In this document: positions 35,942 to 44,753 of the stretch, one piece after another
Layout of the letters: every line of letters starts with the position of its first letter
Position numbering within the stretch: the first letter of the stretch is position 1
NCBI GenBank assembly: GCA_963693085.1
Contig: OY856410.1
Span: 884,207,835 to 884,271,834, forward strand
DNA: 64,000 nt
Direction: 5' to 3'
From: Alisma plantago-aquatica
Taxonomy: Eukaryota; Streptophyta; Magnoliopsida; Alismatales; Alismataceae
Translations under genes and position numbers: made by a program
Notes under the pieces: model-generated
What the model saw: the letters and a program-made list of their open reading frames with translations, nothing else
What the model was told of the DNA's origin: nothing
Database searches by the model: none

Positions 35942-36318
35942 GAAGATGACAAACATTTCCTAAATATAGAATAAGGAAATATAAAACATGTGAGTTTCAT
36001 ACCTTTAGATTACCTTTTGTAGCTTTTCCTCTTGTTTATAAAATGTGTGCTTATTATTCCCCTTGAATTATGTAACATGAAATCCAATTCACTAGGGAAT
36101 ATAGCAACTTTCAATGTAAAGCCAAGAGTTTATTTATGAAACTCATTGATTGAGTTTTTCTAAGTTTTAGTTTTATATTTATTTCTCCCCCTTTGTCATT
36201 TCAAAAAGATATCCATTTAGAAATAAAAACTCCCCCTTAATTAGATGTCCCATCAAATCTAATGAAAAAGATGTCCATTTAAAAGCCAAAATATCATAAT
36301 GTAAATAAGAGTTTTTGT

Positions 36319-37920
36319 TTAAGTAGCACAAATATCAAAGAAAACATCTTCCAAAGGAGTGATAAGCAATTGCTTCCTAATTTTGTTAAATTGATCTAGT
36401 GGAAGCGGTTTTGTAAAAATATCAGCCAATTGATCTTCCGTATCAACATGATGAAGGGAAACATGATTCTTGGAGATGTGATCCCTTAAAAAATGATGAC
36501 GGATTTCAATATGTTTAGCTCGGCTGTGTAAAATAGGATTGTGTGCTAAGTTTATAGTGCTCGTGTTGTCACAAAAAATAGGCGTAGATGAAAGAGTAAA
36601 ACCATAATCATTTAATACTTGTTGCATATAAATCACTTGAGCACAACAAGACCGGGCTGCCATATATTCAGCTTCAGTTGTAGATAGGGCAACCGTATTT
36701 TGTTTCTTGCTAAACCAAGATACTAAAGCTCTCCCTAATAAGAAACAACCACCACTAGTACTCTTGCGATCAAGTCGACAACCAGCATAATCCGCATCAG
36801 TATAAGCTTTAAAATCCAAGGATTGTCCTTTTGGATACCATAAACTAAAACAAGTAGTGTCGGCTAGGTAACGAAGAATTCGTTTAACTGCTAGAAAATG
36901 AGAGTGCATAGGTTGTGATTGAAATCGAGCACAAAGACCAACGGGAAACATAATGTCTGGTCTAGAAGCAGTTAAGTAAAGCAAACTACCAATCATGTCT
37001 CTATATAAAGAATCATCAATAGGTTCCCCATTTTCATCCTTATCAATTTTAGTAGAAGTAGCCATAGGAGTAGTAGCATGTTTGCACTGATCCATCCCAA
37101 AACGTTTTAAGAGTTCTTTAGTATATTTTTCTTGGCTTATGAATATTCCGGCAGGTGTTTGCTTAATTTGAAAACCAAGAAAGAAAGTTAGTTCACCCAT
37201 GAGGCTCATTTCAAATTCTTTTTGCATAATATCACTAAATTGTGTGCACAATGAATCATTAGAAGCTCCAAAAATAATGTCATCAACATATATTTGCACA
37301 ACTAGGAAATCAGATGTATATGTTTTGAAAAATAAAGTAGAATCTGAATTTCCAATAGAAAAACCATTATCAAAAAGATATGTCTTGAGCCTTTCATACC
37401 AATTTCTAGGTGCTTGTTTTAAACCATAAAGTGCTTTCTTAAGTTTATAAACATAGACACCTTTTTCCGGTATTTCAAAACCAGGTGGTTGGGCAACATA
37501 TACTTCTTCTTGAATGATTCCATTTAGAAATGCACTTTTTACATCCATTTGGTATAGTTTGATGTTTTTATGTGCAGCAATAGCTAGTAACATTCTAATA
37601 GCTTCAAGTCTAGCTACCGGTGCATACGTTTCATCAAAATCTATTCCTTCTTGTTGATTATATCCTTGTGCTACTAACCGAGCTTTATTCCTTATTACTT
37701 CTCCTGCCTGATTTAGCTTGTTCCTAAAAACCCATTTAGTTCCTATTATGGTTTTATCTTGTGGTTTAGGAACTAAATCCCATACATCATTTTTAGTGAA
37801 TTGATTCAATTCTTCTTGCATGGCTATTATCCAATAATCATCTTTAAGAGCTTCAGATATCTTTTTAGGTTCAATGATAGAAACAAAAGCCATGTTTGCA
37901 ACATCTTTGAAAAAAGACAT
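36319..37920 (-). CDS. Copia reverse transcriptase-RNase H (pol, C-terminal half)
   Basis: 533 codons. RT_2 domain roughly residues 45-290: [67 protein letters not shown] and the catalytic YVDDIIFGA (about residue 215). RNase H around residues 370-500: [28 protein letters not shown] and [12 protein letters not shown]. It copies the element's RNA into DNA inside virus-like particles. The first codons ([10 protein letters not shown]) repeat the end of the integrase frame at 38541-38650, because the palindromic insertion split the once-continuous pol and duplicated about 120 bp. The ATG was supplied by the rearrangement junction. No internal stops. Confidence 0.95.
   Translation of the reverse strand: MSFFKDVANMAFVSIIEPKKISEALKDDYWIIAMQEELNQFTKNDVWDLVPKPQDKTIIGTKWVFRNKLNQAGEVIRNKARLVAQGYNQQEGIDFDETYAPVARLEAIRMLLAIAAHKNIKLYQMDVKSAFLNGIIQEEVYVAQPPGFEIPEKGVYVYKLKKALYGLKQAPRNWYERLKTYLFDNGFSIGNSDSTLFFKTYTSDFLVVQIYVDDIIFGASNDSLCTQFSDIMQKEFEMSLMGELTFFLGFQIKQTPAGIFISQEKYTKELLKRFGMDQCKHATTPMATSTKIDKDENGEPIDDSLYRDMIGSLLYLTASRPDIMFPVGLCARFQSQPMHSHFLAVKRILRYLADTTCFSLWYPKGQSLDFKAYTDADYAGCRLDRKSTSGGCFLLGRALVSWFSKKQNTVALSTTEAEYMAARSCCAQVIYMQQVLNDYGFTLSSTPIFCDNTSTINLAHNPILHSRAKHIEIRHHFLRDHISKNHVSLHHVDTEDQLADIFTKPLPLDQFNKIRKQLLITPLEDVFFDICAT
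37799..37920 (-). repeat. 120-bp direct duplication of pol, copy 1
   Basis: Repeated at 38541-38660 with very few differences. It encodes the [31 protein letters not shown] segment in both copies. The two copies flank the palindrome at 37921-38540. Confidence 0.93.
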
Positions 37921-38540
37921 GTTTTCATTAGATTTGATGGGACATCTAATTAAGGGGGAGTTTTTATTTCTAAACGGATATCTTTTTGAAATGACAAAGG
38001 GGGAGAAATAAATATAAAACTAAAACTTAGAAAACTCAATCAATGAGTTTCATAAATAAACTCTTGGCTTTACATTGAAAGTTGCTATATTCCCTAGTGA
38101 ATTGGATTTCATGTTCCATAATTCAAGGGGAATAATAAGCACACATTTTATAAACAAGAGGAAAAGCTACAAAAGGTAATCTAAAGGTATGAAACTCACA
38201 TGTTTTATATTTCCTTATTTTATATTTAGGAAATGTTTGTCATCTTCAAAAAGGGGGAGATTGTTGGCTAAATGGACATCTATAAATCCCTTTGTTTTGA
38301 TTATGACAAACATTTCCTAAATATAAAATAAGGAAATATAAAACATGTGAGTTTCATACCTTTAGATTACCTTTTGTAGCTTTTCCTCTTGTTTATAAAA
38401 TGTGTGCTTATTATTCCCCTTGAATTATGGAACATGAAATCCAATTCACTAGGGAATATAGCAACTTTCAATGTAAAGCCAAGAGTTTATTTATGAAACT
38501 CATTGATTGAGTTTTTCTAAGTTTTAGTTTTATATTTATT
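37921..38540. repeat. Internal ~620-bp palindrome derived from the PPT/LTR junction
   Basis: Left arm 37921-38302 is the inverse of 35887-36268: the 3' untranslated region, the polypurine tract and about 40 bp of the 3' LTR. Right arm 38303-38539 is a direct copy of 35946-36185. The arms meet at ATGACAAACATTTC (38303-38316), a 14-nt sequence that occurs in direct orientation at 35946-35959 and in inverse orientation in the LTR at 35873-35886. The arms can pair with each other into a hairpin of about 240 bp. Not present in normal copia elements. Confidence 0.92.
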
Positions 38541-40154
38541 TAATTGATTCAATTCTTCTTGCATGGCTATTATCCAATAATCATCTTTAAGAGCTTCAGA
38601 TATCTTTTTAGGTTCAGTGATAGAAACAAAAGCCATGTTTGCAACATCTTTGAAAGAAGACCTAGTTTTAACTTTATCATTAGGATCTCCAATAATTAAT
38701 TCTTGAGGATGATCTTTAATAAGCCTAGGTGTAGGTTGTGGTTCAACTTGGTGATTATTTGTAGTACTTTTCTCACTATTATTTGGTATGTTTAAATTTT
38801 CGAATTGATTTGTGAGATCTATGATTTCTAGATTTTCAGATTTGGACTCTTCATGAAAAGAAACATGAATAGATTCCTCAACTTTTCTAGATATAGTGTT
38901 ATATACTCTAAAAGCTTTGCTAGAAGTGGAATATCCCAAAAAGAATGCTTTGTGTGATTTTGAGTCAAACTTATCTCTATCATCTTTGGTATTTAAGATA
39001 TAGCATGTGGAGCCAAAGGTATGAAAATAGTCAACTCTAGGTTTCTTAGAATGTATTAGTTCATATGGAGTTTTCTTTAAATGAGAGTGAACAGTTACTC
39101 TATTTAGCACATAGCATGCAGTGTTTACAGCTTCAGCCCAAAAGGTTTTGGGTGTGTTATGTTCAAGCATCATAGTTCTAGCCATTTCTTGTAGTGATCG
39201 AATTTTCCTTTCAACTATACCATTTTGTTGTGGGGTGCGTGGAGCAGAAAAATTATGAGTGTACCCTTGAGATGTACAAAACTCTTCAAATGTATGATTT
39301 TCAAATTCTCCACCATGATCACTTCTAATGGTACATATTTTGCTTTGTAATAGATTTTCAATCTTGGAACAAAATTGTATAAAAACATGAATAGTATCAT
39401 CTTTAGTTGCAATAAAGTGTACCCATGTGTATCTACTATAATCATCAACAATAACAAAATAGTATCTTTTACCACCAATAGATTGTGTCCTCATGGGTCC
39501 AAATAAATCCATATGAATTAATTCTAAGGACCTACTGGTGCTAAGTACATGTTTTGGTTTAAAAGAGGTTTTGGTTTGCTTTCCCATTGTGCATGGTTCA
39601 CAGTTTTCAACTTGATCAAAAGATAAAGTAGGCAATCCACGAACAAGATCATATTTCACTAACTTTTTAATAACATGTGAACTAGCATGTCCTAGCTTTT
39701 TATGCCATACTTGTAAGGTATTTTCATTTGCAAGCAAGCATTTTCCCACTACTGATTTCATAGAGTTAGGTTTAAGAATATAAAGATTTCCAACTCTATT
39801 TCCTTCATAAACAACATTTGTAGTGTTTTCTATCAATAACTTGCAGCAAGTTTTGTTAAATAACACATCATAACCACTATCACATAATTGACTAACACTT
39901 ATCAAATTATGGTGCAAACCATCAACAAGTAGAACATTCTTAATTTCGAGGTTTGTACCAACATTACCTATTCCAACAATTTTTCCCTTACCATTGTCTC
40001 CAAAGGTGACTGTTCCACTTTTCTTTTCTTCAAAAGTTTGGAATGCATCCTTGTTCCCGGTCATATGTTTGGAACATCCACTGTCAACCACCCATTCCTG
40101 CATTAAAATGTAGATTTTGGTACCCATGTGATGGTCCGATATGGTTAGAATCAT
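38517..40154 (-). CDS. Copia protease-integrase (pol, N-terminal half, truncated)
   Basis: 545 codons. Begins just upstream of the protease motif WVVDSGCSKHMTG (residues 17-29; DSG is the catalytic aspartate motif). The gag-pre-integrase/zinc-binding region contains HKKLGHASSHVIKKL and CEPCTMGKQ (HHCC). The integrase core has HMDLFGPM, FVIVDDYSRYTWVHF, IRSDHGGEFEN and PQQNGIVERK, covering the D,D,E residues. It ends in a copy of the start of RT ([17 protein letters not shown]) then NKYKTKT and a stop created by the palindrome. The integrase itself looks intact, but the link to RT is broken. The chosen ATG is the first in frame; in intact relatives this frame would be continuous with gag. Confidence 0.93.
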   Translation of the reverse strand: MILTISDHHMGTKIYILMQEWVVDSGCSKHMTGNKDAFQTFEEKKSGTVTFGDNGKGKIVGIGNVGTNLEIKNVLLVDGLHHNLISVSQLCDSGYDVLFNKTCCKLLIENTTNVVYEGNRVGNLYILKPNSMKSVVGKCLLANENTLQVWHKKLGHASSHVIKKLVKYDLVRGLPTLSFDQVENCEPCTMGKQTKTSFKPKHVLSTSRSLELIHMDLFGPMRTQSIGGKRYYFVIVDDYSRYTWVHFIATKDDTIHVFIQFCSKIENLLQSKICTIRSDHGGEFENHTFEEFCTSQGYTHNFSAPRTPQQNGIVERKIRSLQEMARTMMLEHNTPKTFWAEAVNTACYVLNRVTVHSHLKKTPYELIHSKKPRVDYFHTFGSTCYILNTKDDRDKFDSKSHKAFFLGYSTSSKAFRVYNTISRKVEESIHVSFHEESKSENLEIIDLTNQFENLNIPNNSEKSTTNNHQVEPQPTPRLIKDHPQELIIGDPNDKVKTRSSFKDVANMAFVSITEPKKISEALKDDYWIIAMQEELNQLNKYKTKT

Positions 40155-40545
40155 TTAAGTACAGATTTGTATAAGAATTCTGAATCAGAAGTCCAGTCGG
40201 TCGACAATTGTTCGACCGACATCTGTCTCAGTTGACAAATTTTCGATCGAGAAGATTACTGTATTACAAACCAGAAAACACAGAAATGTAGCTCGGTTGA
40301 CCAATTTTCGACCGAAATAATTGCTGTAAGTTTTGATATGTTACAGACATTCAGTCGGTCGACAATACTTCGACCGATTAATGGTTCGGTCGAGACAATA
40401 CTTCGACCGACTAAGTTCCTGTTTCAGTACAATAATGCAGAAAATTTACAATATGCATGCAATCTTTTGTTTAGTTGAGATAAGACAATATAAATAGCAA
40501 GATGGAGCGTTTGGTTATATCTCAACTAAATTCCATTTGACTCTA
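40155..40545. repeat. Copia gag-pol spacer with five TCGGTCGA stem-loops
   Basis: 390 bp with no extension of either frame. It holds stem-loops at 40195-40221, 40228-40252, 40291-40317, 40354-40379 and 40385-40410, built on the same TCGGTCGA...TCGACCGA arms as those in the LTRs but with independent loop sequences (CAATTGT, AAATTT, CAATACT, GACAATACT). In most copia elements gag and pol are fused or nearly so, so a spacer of this kind is unusual. Confidence 0.85.
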
Positions 40546-42258
40546 CTAAGTTTGAGGTTTTGGGACCCAAACTAAATCGGAATCCTTAGTTTTATAAGGA
40601 CATGAAAAGGAGTAGTGTCCAAGGCGTAAACAAAAATGGCAAGTAATAGAATCAACTTCATTTCTCTTTCTAGCCATTGTGTTCTTGGGTACAAACATAG
40701 TTTGAGTTCTTTTGGGTTGATTTTTCTTTGGAGCATATCCCAAACTTTTTCTTCTGTTGAAAACAATACCAATACTTAGAATGTTATCAAGTATATCTTT
40801 TCTTCTTAACTCATAAAGTTCTCTTTGCAGCTGAGCAATATCATTCATTTTCTTATGTAAATCTTTTCTTGCTTGATCTAAATCAGATAGCAATGAATCT
40901 CTTTCTTTTACAACATTATCATAGTCTAGAGGGTTACACAAAATAGGTTGAGTCTGAAAATATTTTAGTTTAGCTAACAAGTCAGTCTTTTCTTTAGAAA
41001 GAAGATCAACATTTGTTTCTAAAGTGAGTAGCTTTCTAGTGCAATCATCTAAAGATGTTTTTAAAGACAAATTCTCAAGATCAATGTTATTCTTTTCAGA
41101 AGAAAGATTATCTAATTTAGCAATTTGCTCATCATTTGATTTGATAACCTTCTTTAGTTTCTTTTTGACATCAACATACTTATCATGAATTTCTTGTAGA
41201 CTAGTGACTAACTCTTCTTTAGAAAGATCAAGTAGGCTTACCTCTTGAGAGTTTTCATCATCTTCTCTTGCCATTAGACAATCCACAGTTTCTTCTCCGC
41301 TTTCACTGTCACTTGATTCGTCCCATGCAGCTTTATAGGCTTTTTCTCCCTTCTTCTTGTGTGAGCTTTTCTTTCCTTTCTTTGCTTTAGGACATTCATT
41401 TTTGAAATGCCCTTTCTTCCCACATTCAAAGCACCTAGGAGGGGTAGAAGAAGAGCTGGAAATTTTGTTAGATTTAAATCTTTTGTATTTCTTACCATTT
41501 ACTATCAAGGCTTCTTCTCCCTCTTCTTCACTTGACTCCTCACTTTCTTGTGTGACAACCTTTGAAGCTTTTAGAGCTATATCCTTCTTCTTTCCTTGCT
41601 GAAGTTCACGTGCTCTTCTTTCTTCCTCTTCTAGGGTTGCTTCATGAGCTTCTAAGTTGCCAATAAGTTGCTCCATTTTCAGTCGAGTGAGGTCGTTTGC
41701 TTCTTCAATGGCTGTCACCTTTGGCTTATATTTTGGAGGAAGTGAACGAAGGATCTTTGATACCTGATCTTCTTTAGGAATAGGTTTTCCTAGAGCACTT
41801 AAACCATTAACAATAGTAGAGAATTTTGCAAACATTTCACTAATTGATTCATTAGTATCCATACGAAAGTGTTCAAATTTTTGTTTAAACATGCTTATTT
41901 TGGAATTTTTGACTTGGACTGTACCTTCATAGGTAATGGACAGTCTATGCCAAATATCATAGGCTATGTCACAATTAGATATTCTATTAAATTCTCCTAC
42001 CGAAATAGAACAATATAAAATGCTTACATCTTTTGCATTCATTTGGGCCAGCTTTACCGTATTTGCATCCCATTCTGCAAATTGAGTTTGAGGGAGCTCG
42101 TATGGGGTTGACACCATTCTCCATAAGTCCCAATTGATGCCTTGGAAGTAGAAATGCATCCTTCTTTTCCAATATTGGTAGTTTGTTCCATCGAACGCTG
42201 GAGGCCTAGAAACAAGTGTCCCTTCGAGGTTGAGGTTGTTGAGCACTCCATCACCCAT
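40546..42258 (-). CDS. Copia gag (capsid-nucleocapsid)
   Basis: 570 codons, start MGDGVLNNLNLEGTLVSRPP. Gag domain: RPPAFDGTNYQYWKRRMHFY and IWHRLSITYEGTVQVK, the UBN2-type capsid fold. A Glu/Arg-rich helix and poly-acidic linker follow. A CCHC zinc knuckle CFECGKKGHFKNEC lies near residue 275, followed by a Lys-rich basic stretch that would bind RNA. A long coiled-coil-like region (about residues 340-510) precedes a second knuckle-like CHFCLRLGHYSFSC near residue 540. It ends at DLVWVPKPQT; VWVPK is the usual lead-in to protease in this family. The start lies about 48 nt from the 5' LTR, just after the primer site. Confidence 0.93.
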   Translation of the reverse strand: MGDGVLNNLNLEGTLVSRPPAFDGTNYQYWKRRMHFYFQGINWDLWRMVSTPYELPQTQFAEWDANTVKLAQMNAKDVSILYCSISVGEFNRISNCDIAYDIWHRLSITYEGTVQVKNSKISMFKQKFEHFRMDTNESISEMFAKFSTIVNGLSALGKPIPKEDQVSKILRSLPPKYKPKVTAIEEANDLTRLKMEQLIGNLEAHEATLEEEERRARELQQGKKKDIALKASKVVTQESEESSEEEGEEALIVNGKKYKRFKSNKISSSSSTPPRCFECGKKGHFKNECPKAKKGKKSSHKKKGEKAYKAAWDESSDSESGEETVDCLMAREDDENSQEVSLLDLSKEELVTSLQEIHDKYVDVKKKLKKVIKSNDEQIAKLDNLSSEKNNIDLENLSLKTSLDDCTRKLLTLETNVDLLSKEKTDLLAKLKYFQTQPILCNPLDYDNVVKERDSLLSDLDQARKDLHKKMNDIAQLQRELYELRRKDILDNILSIGIVFNRRKSLGYAPKKNQPKRTQTMFVPKNTMARKRNEVDSITCHFCLRLGHYSFSCPYKTKDSDLVWVPKPQT

Positions 42259-42292
42259 TTCTTCAAGACCTTGTTAGGGTTCCTTGAAGCCT

Positions 42293-42304
42293 GCTCTGAT
42301 ACTA
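42293..42304 (-). promoter_or_regulatory. Copia primer-binding site (initiator Met tRNA type)
   Basis: Minus-strand TAGTATCAGAGC matches the plant iMet primer site TGGTATCAGAGC at 11 of 12 positions and lies 2 nt inside the 5' LTR. Confidence 0.9.
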
Positions 42305-42306
42305 AT

Positions 42307-43726
42307 TGAAAAACACTAGAGGGGGGGTGAAATAGAGTTTTTAAATAATTTTAACAATTTATTTAATTCAAACAACCACAATTAAAAATTAGAAGAAGGA
42401 GACAGGTGTTTAGAGTGGTTCCAACTTTAGCAAATACTAAAGTTGTCAGTCCACTACTCGGTTGCTTACCCAACCGGGATTTTGAAAGTATTTATTTTAT
42501 TACCTTCTCAAGGATTTATACAAAATACAATACTTTCCTTTACACCCTTTGAGCAGCCTTCACTTGAAGTAGGTGCACCAACTTTGAGGTAGCCTTCTTG
42601 AAGTAACTCCAAGCTCCCCCTTGAAGTAGCCTTCCTCTCTAGAAGTAACCTCCCGTTGCACCAGCCTTCTGAAGTAGCTCAAAGTCACCTTCTTCGCCAA
42701 GAAGAACTCCACCCTCTCCAATCAGCAGCCTCCAACCTAGGAGTAGCAAGGAGAGTACAAACGATAAAAGAGAACAAGAAAGAAAAAGGAAATTACAACT
42801 TATCCTTTGTAGCCCAAGGCTTGATTTGCCTAGATCAAGCGTATAGATCTCCTAACCAAGTGTGTGAACTTGTGATTGCAGTGGGTAGGAGATACTAGCC
42901 TATAGGACACGAATTATGAGCTAAGGAAGGAAGTAGCCAATTGTTACAAAGCTCAAATTGCTCACAAACAGATTGCTCAAAGTATGCTCAAGGATTTCTC
43001 AAGTGTAGCAAGTGTGTTTGAGTGTCCTATGGCATGTCCTATTTATAGGAATGGCCTAAGGATGCTTAAGGACGTTCTAGACAACTTCTAGGGGTTTCTA
43101 AGTGCTTAACTAGCCGTTAGGTACAAAGTTGTTGCTTTAACAACGACTAATTAATTAATTCTGCAGTTGCTGTCAGAGACAATCTCAGTCGAGGAATGGT
43201 CGACCGAGACACCTACTCGGTCAAACTTTTGTCGACCGACAGGCACTCTGGAACAAGTGATTTGCAACGTCTTTCTCCAACTTCCAACTAACTTGTCTGT
43301 TGTGTCTAACGGCTACTTTGGATCTTTCTCGGTCGAGAAGATTGTCGACCGAGAGTGTCTCGGTCGAGGAGTTTGTCGACCGAGATTGATCCTGTTTCAA
43401 TGTTTCAATTTAGGCACTAATTATATGTATGAGTGTGCAAATGTGATCCTATTTGAAGGGGATGACTTATCTAAATGTGATGTTTAGCTAGGGAAGATCT
43501 AACGCTTGATTTACATGCAATCTAAGTACTTGTACATTATATATTTGTACAAGTTTTTACAAAGCGATTACAATGCATGAAAACATAAATGTAAGCATAT
43601 GGATTTCCCTAGTTGCTTTGGCATCCACCTTAATCCTGCACACTCAAGTAGCTCGTTAGATCAATAAGAATGAAATGTTTGTCATAATCAAAACAAAGGG
43701 ATTTATAGATGTCCATTTAGCCAACA
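42307..43726 (-). repeat. Copia 5' LTR (right copy)
   Basis: 1,420 bp, near-identical to 34508-35927. The minus-strand TATA box (complement of TATTTATAGG at 43040-43049) would drive the genomic transcript. Four stem-loops as in the left copy. TG...CA ends, followed by TAGAT. Confidence 0.95.
43040..43049 (-). promoter_or_regulatory. TATA box of the copia 5' LTR
   Basis: Minus-strand CCTATAAATA in the upstream LTR, upstream of gag in the right orientation for the full-length RNA. Confidence 0.7.
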
Positions 43727-43731
43727 TAGAT
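43727..43731. repeat. Target-site duplication TAGAT, right
   Basis: Partner of 34503-34507. Confidence 0.93.
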
Positions 43732-43984
43732 GAATGAGCTTCCTCCATGGCTAACTTCGTTAAGTCATTGGCATCAGGTACTACCATCCTACCATGGTAA
43801 CAGTCTACCTCATCATCTGACTAATGAAAACCATCATGTTTCTCACTACCATACTCTGACTTGATCTGCTGAATCATAGTATCAGCTTGTTGTGCCTCTT
43901 TGATTCGTTTTTTCAGAGTAGGTTTTATGTGCATCTCATCTAACAGTCCAGCTAACAAGGATACTTTAAGTTGTACATTGTTTT
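43732..43984 (-). pseudogene. Old gypsy pol fragment (RNase H-integrase linker)
   Basis: Collinear with 55585-55840 of the younger gypsy element on the same strand (decayed equivalents of the MHPG/YAMHPG edge, the [12 protein letters not shown] stretch and the [17 protein letters not shown] linker). It continues the fragment at 33978-34507 across the copia insertion. It ends abruptly at about 43984, where plus-strand integrase C-terminus begins. Confidence 0.8.
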
Positions 43985-44735
43985 TCCTCGAGGATTTTCT
44001 TAGGGCATGTGTCCTTCAATTTGTAGGAAGTTGGGATATACACTTGAGCTTAATAGAATTCACTTACAACAATAGTTATCATCACAGTATTGATATGGCA
44101 CCATATGAAGCATTATATGGTAGACGTTGTAGATCTCCATTATGCTGGTATGAAATAGGGGAGTATCAACTTTTGGGTCCTGAGTTAGTACAACAGACAA
44201 CTGAAAAGATTAAAGTAATACAATAATAGTTAAAAGTTGCACATGATAGACAGAAGTCATACGCTGATAAATGGCGAAGACCTTTAGAATTCCAAGTTGG
44301 AGACAAAGTATATCTCAAAGTCTCACCATGGAAAGGTGTTCTTAGATTTGGAATGAAGGGTAAGTTAGCTCCTAGATTTATGGGGCCTTATCCAATCACT
44401 GAACGGATTGGAAAGGTAGCCTTTAAGTTGGAGTTGCCACCTGAACTACATAGATTGCATCTGGTATTCCATATATCCATGCTAAGAAAGTGTCACCCTA
44501 ATACCGAGTTAGTATTGCAACCTGTGGAGGTAGAGTTAAATGAAGATATATCCTATGTAGAGGGACCAGTAATGATTCTTGATAGGAGAATTAAAAAGTG
44601 GAAAAGGAAAGACATAATTCTTGTGAAAGTTATCTAGCATCATCGTGGCGTTGAAGAGGCTATGTGGTAACTGGAGGAAGAGATGAGGAGGAAGTACCCT
44701 TCTCTTTTCTCTTGATGATTTTGGGGACGAAATCC
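43985..44735 (+). pseudogene. Old gypsy integrase C-terminus and chromodomain-like tail
   Basis: Plus strand. LEDFLRACVLQFVGSWDIHL, then IEFTYNNSYHHSIDMAPYEA and LYGRRCRSPLCWYE, then after stops near 44223 a second frame with KGKLAPRFMGPYPITERIGK, LPPELHRLHLVFHISMLRKC, YVEGPVMILDRRIKKWKRKD and VKVI. Relatives end ATWELEEEMRRKYPSLF; here Trp-to-stop and other changes are visible (GTTGAAGAGGCTATGTGG then TAA). It ends at GDEIP followed by the polypurine tract. The chromodomain-like C-terminus places it in the Tekay/Del-type chromoviruses, with the younger copy at 50437-62993. Confidence 0.88.
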
Positions 44736-44738
44736 CTG

Positions 44739-44753
44739 TTAGGGGTGGATAAT
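44739..44753 (+). promoter_or_regulatory. Old gypsy polypurine tract
   Basis: TTAGGGGTGGATAAT directly before TGTAACATCCCTGACC, the start of the 3' LTR. The equivalent in the younger element is the minus-strand tract near 54306-54330. Confidence 0.7.

Larger units (their letters stand above)
34508..43726 (-). mobile_element. Complete Ty1/copia LTR retrotransposon (Tork/SIRE-like), nested in gypsy
   Basis: A 9.2-kb element on the minus strand with two 1,420-bp LTRs (34508-35927 and 42307-43726), a 5-bp TAGAT duplication, an iMet-type primer site beside the right (5') LTR, a polypurine tract beside the left (3') LTR, and gag, protease-integrase and RT-RNase H in copia order. LTRs differ at about 16 positions by eye (~1.1%), implying insertion well under a million years ago at usual plant rates. 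The internal region carries a ~620-bp palindromic insertion (37921-38540) that separates integrase from RT, so this copy is probably not autonomous although its reading frames are long. Confidence 0.95.
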
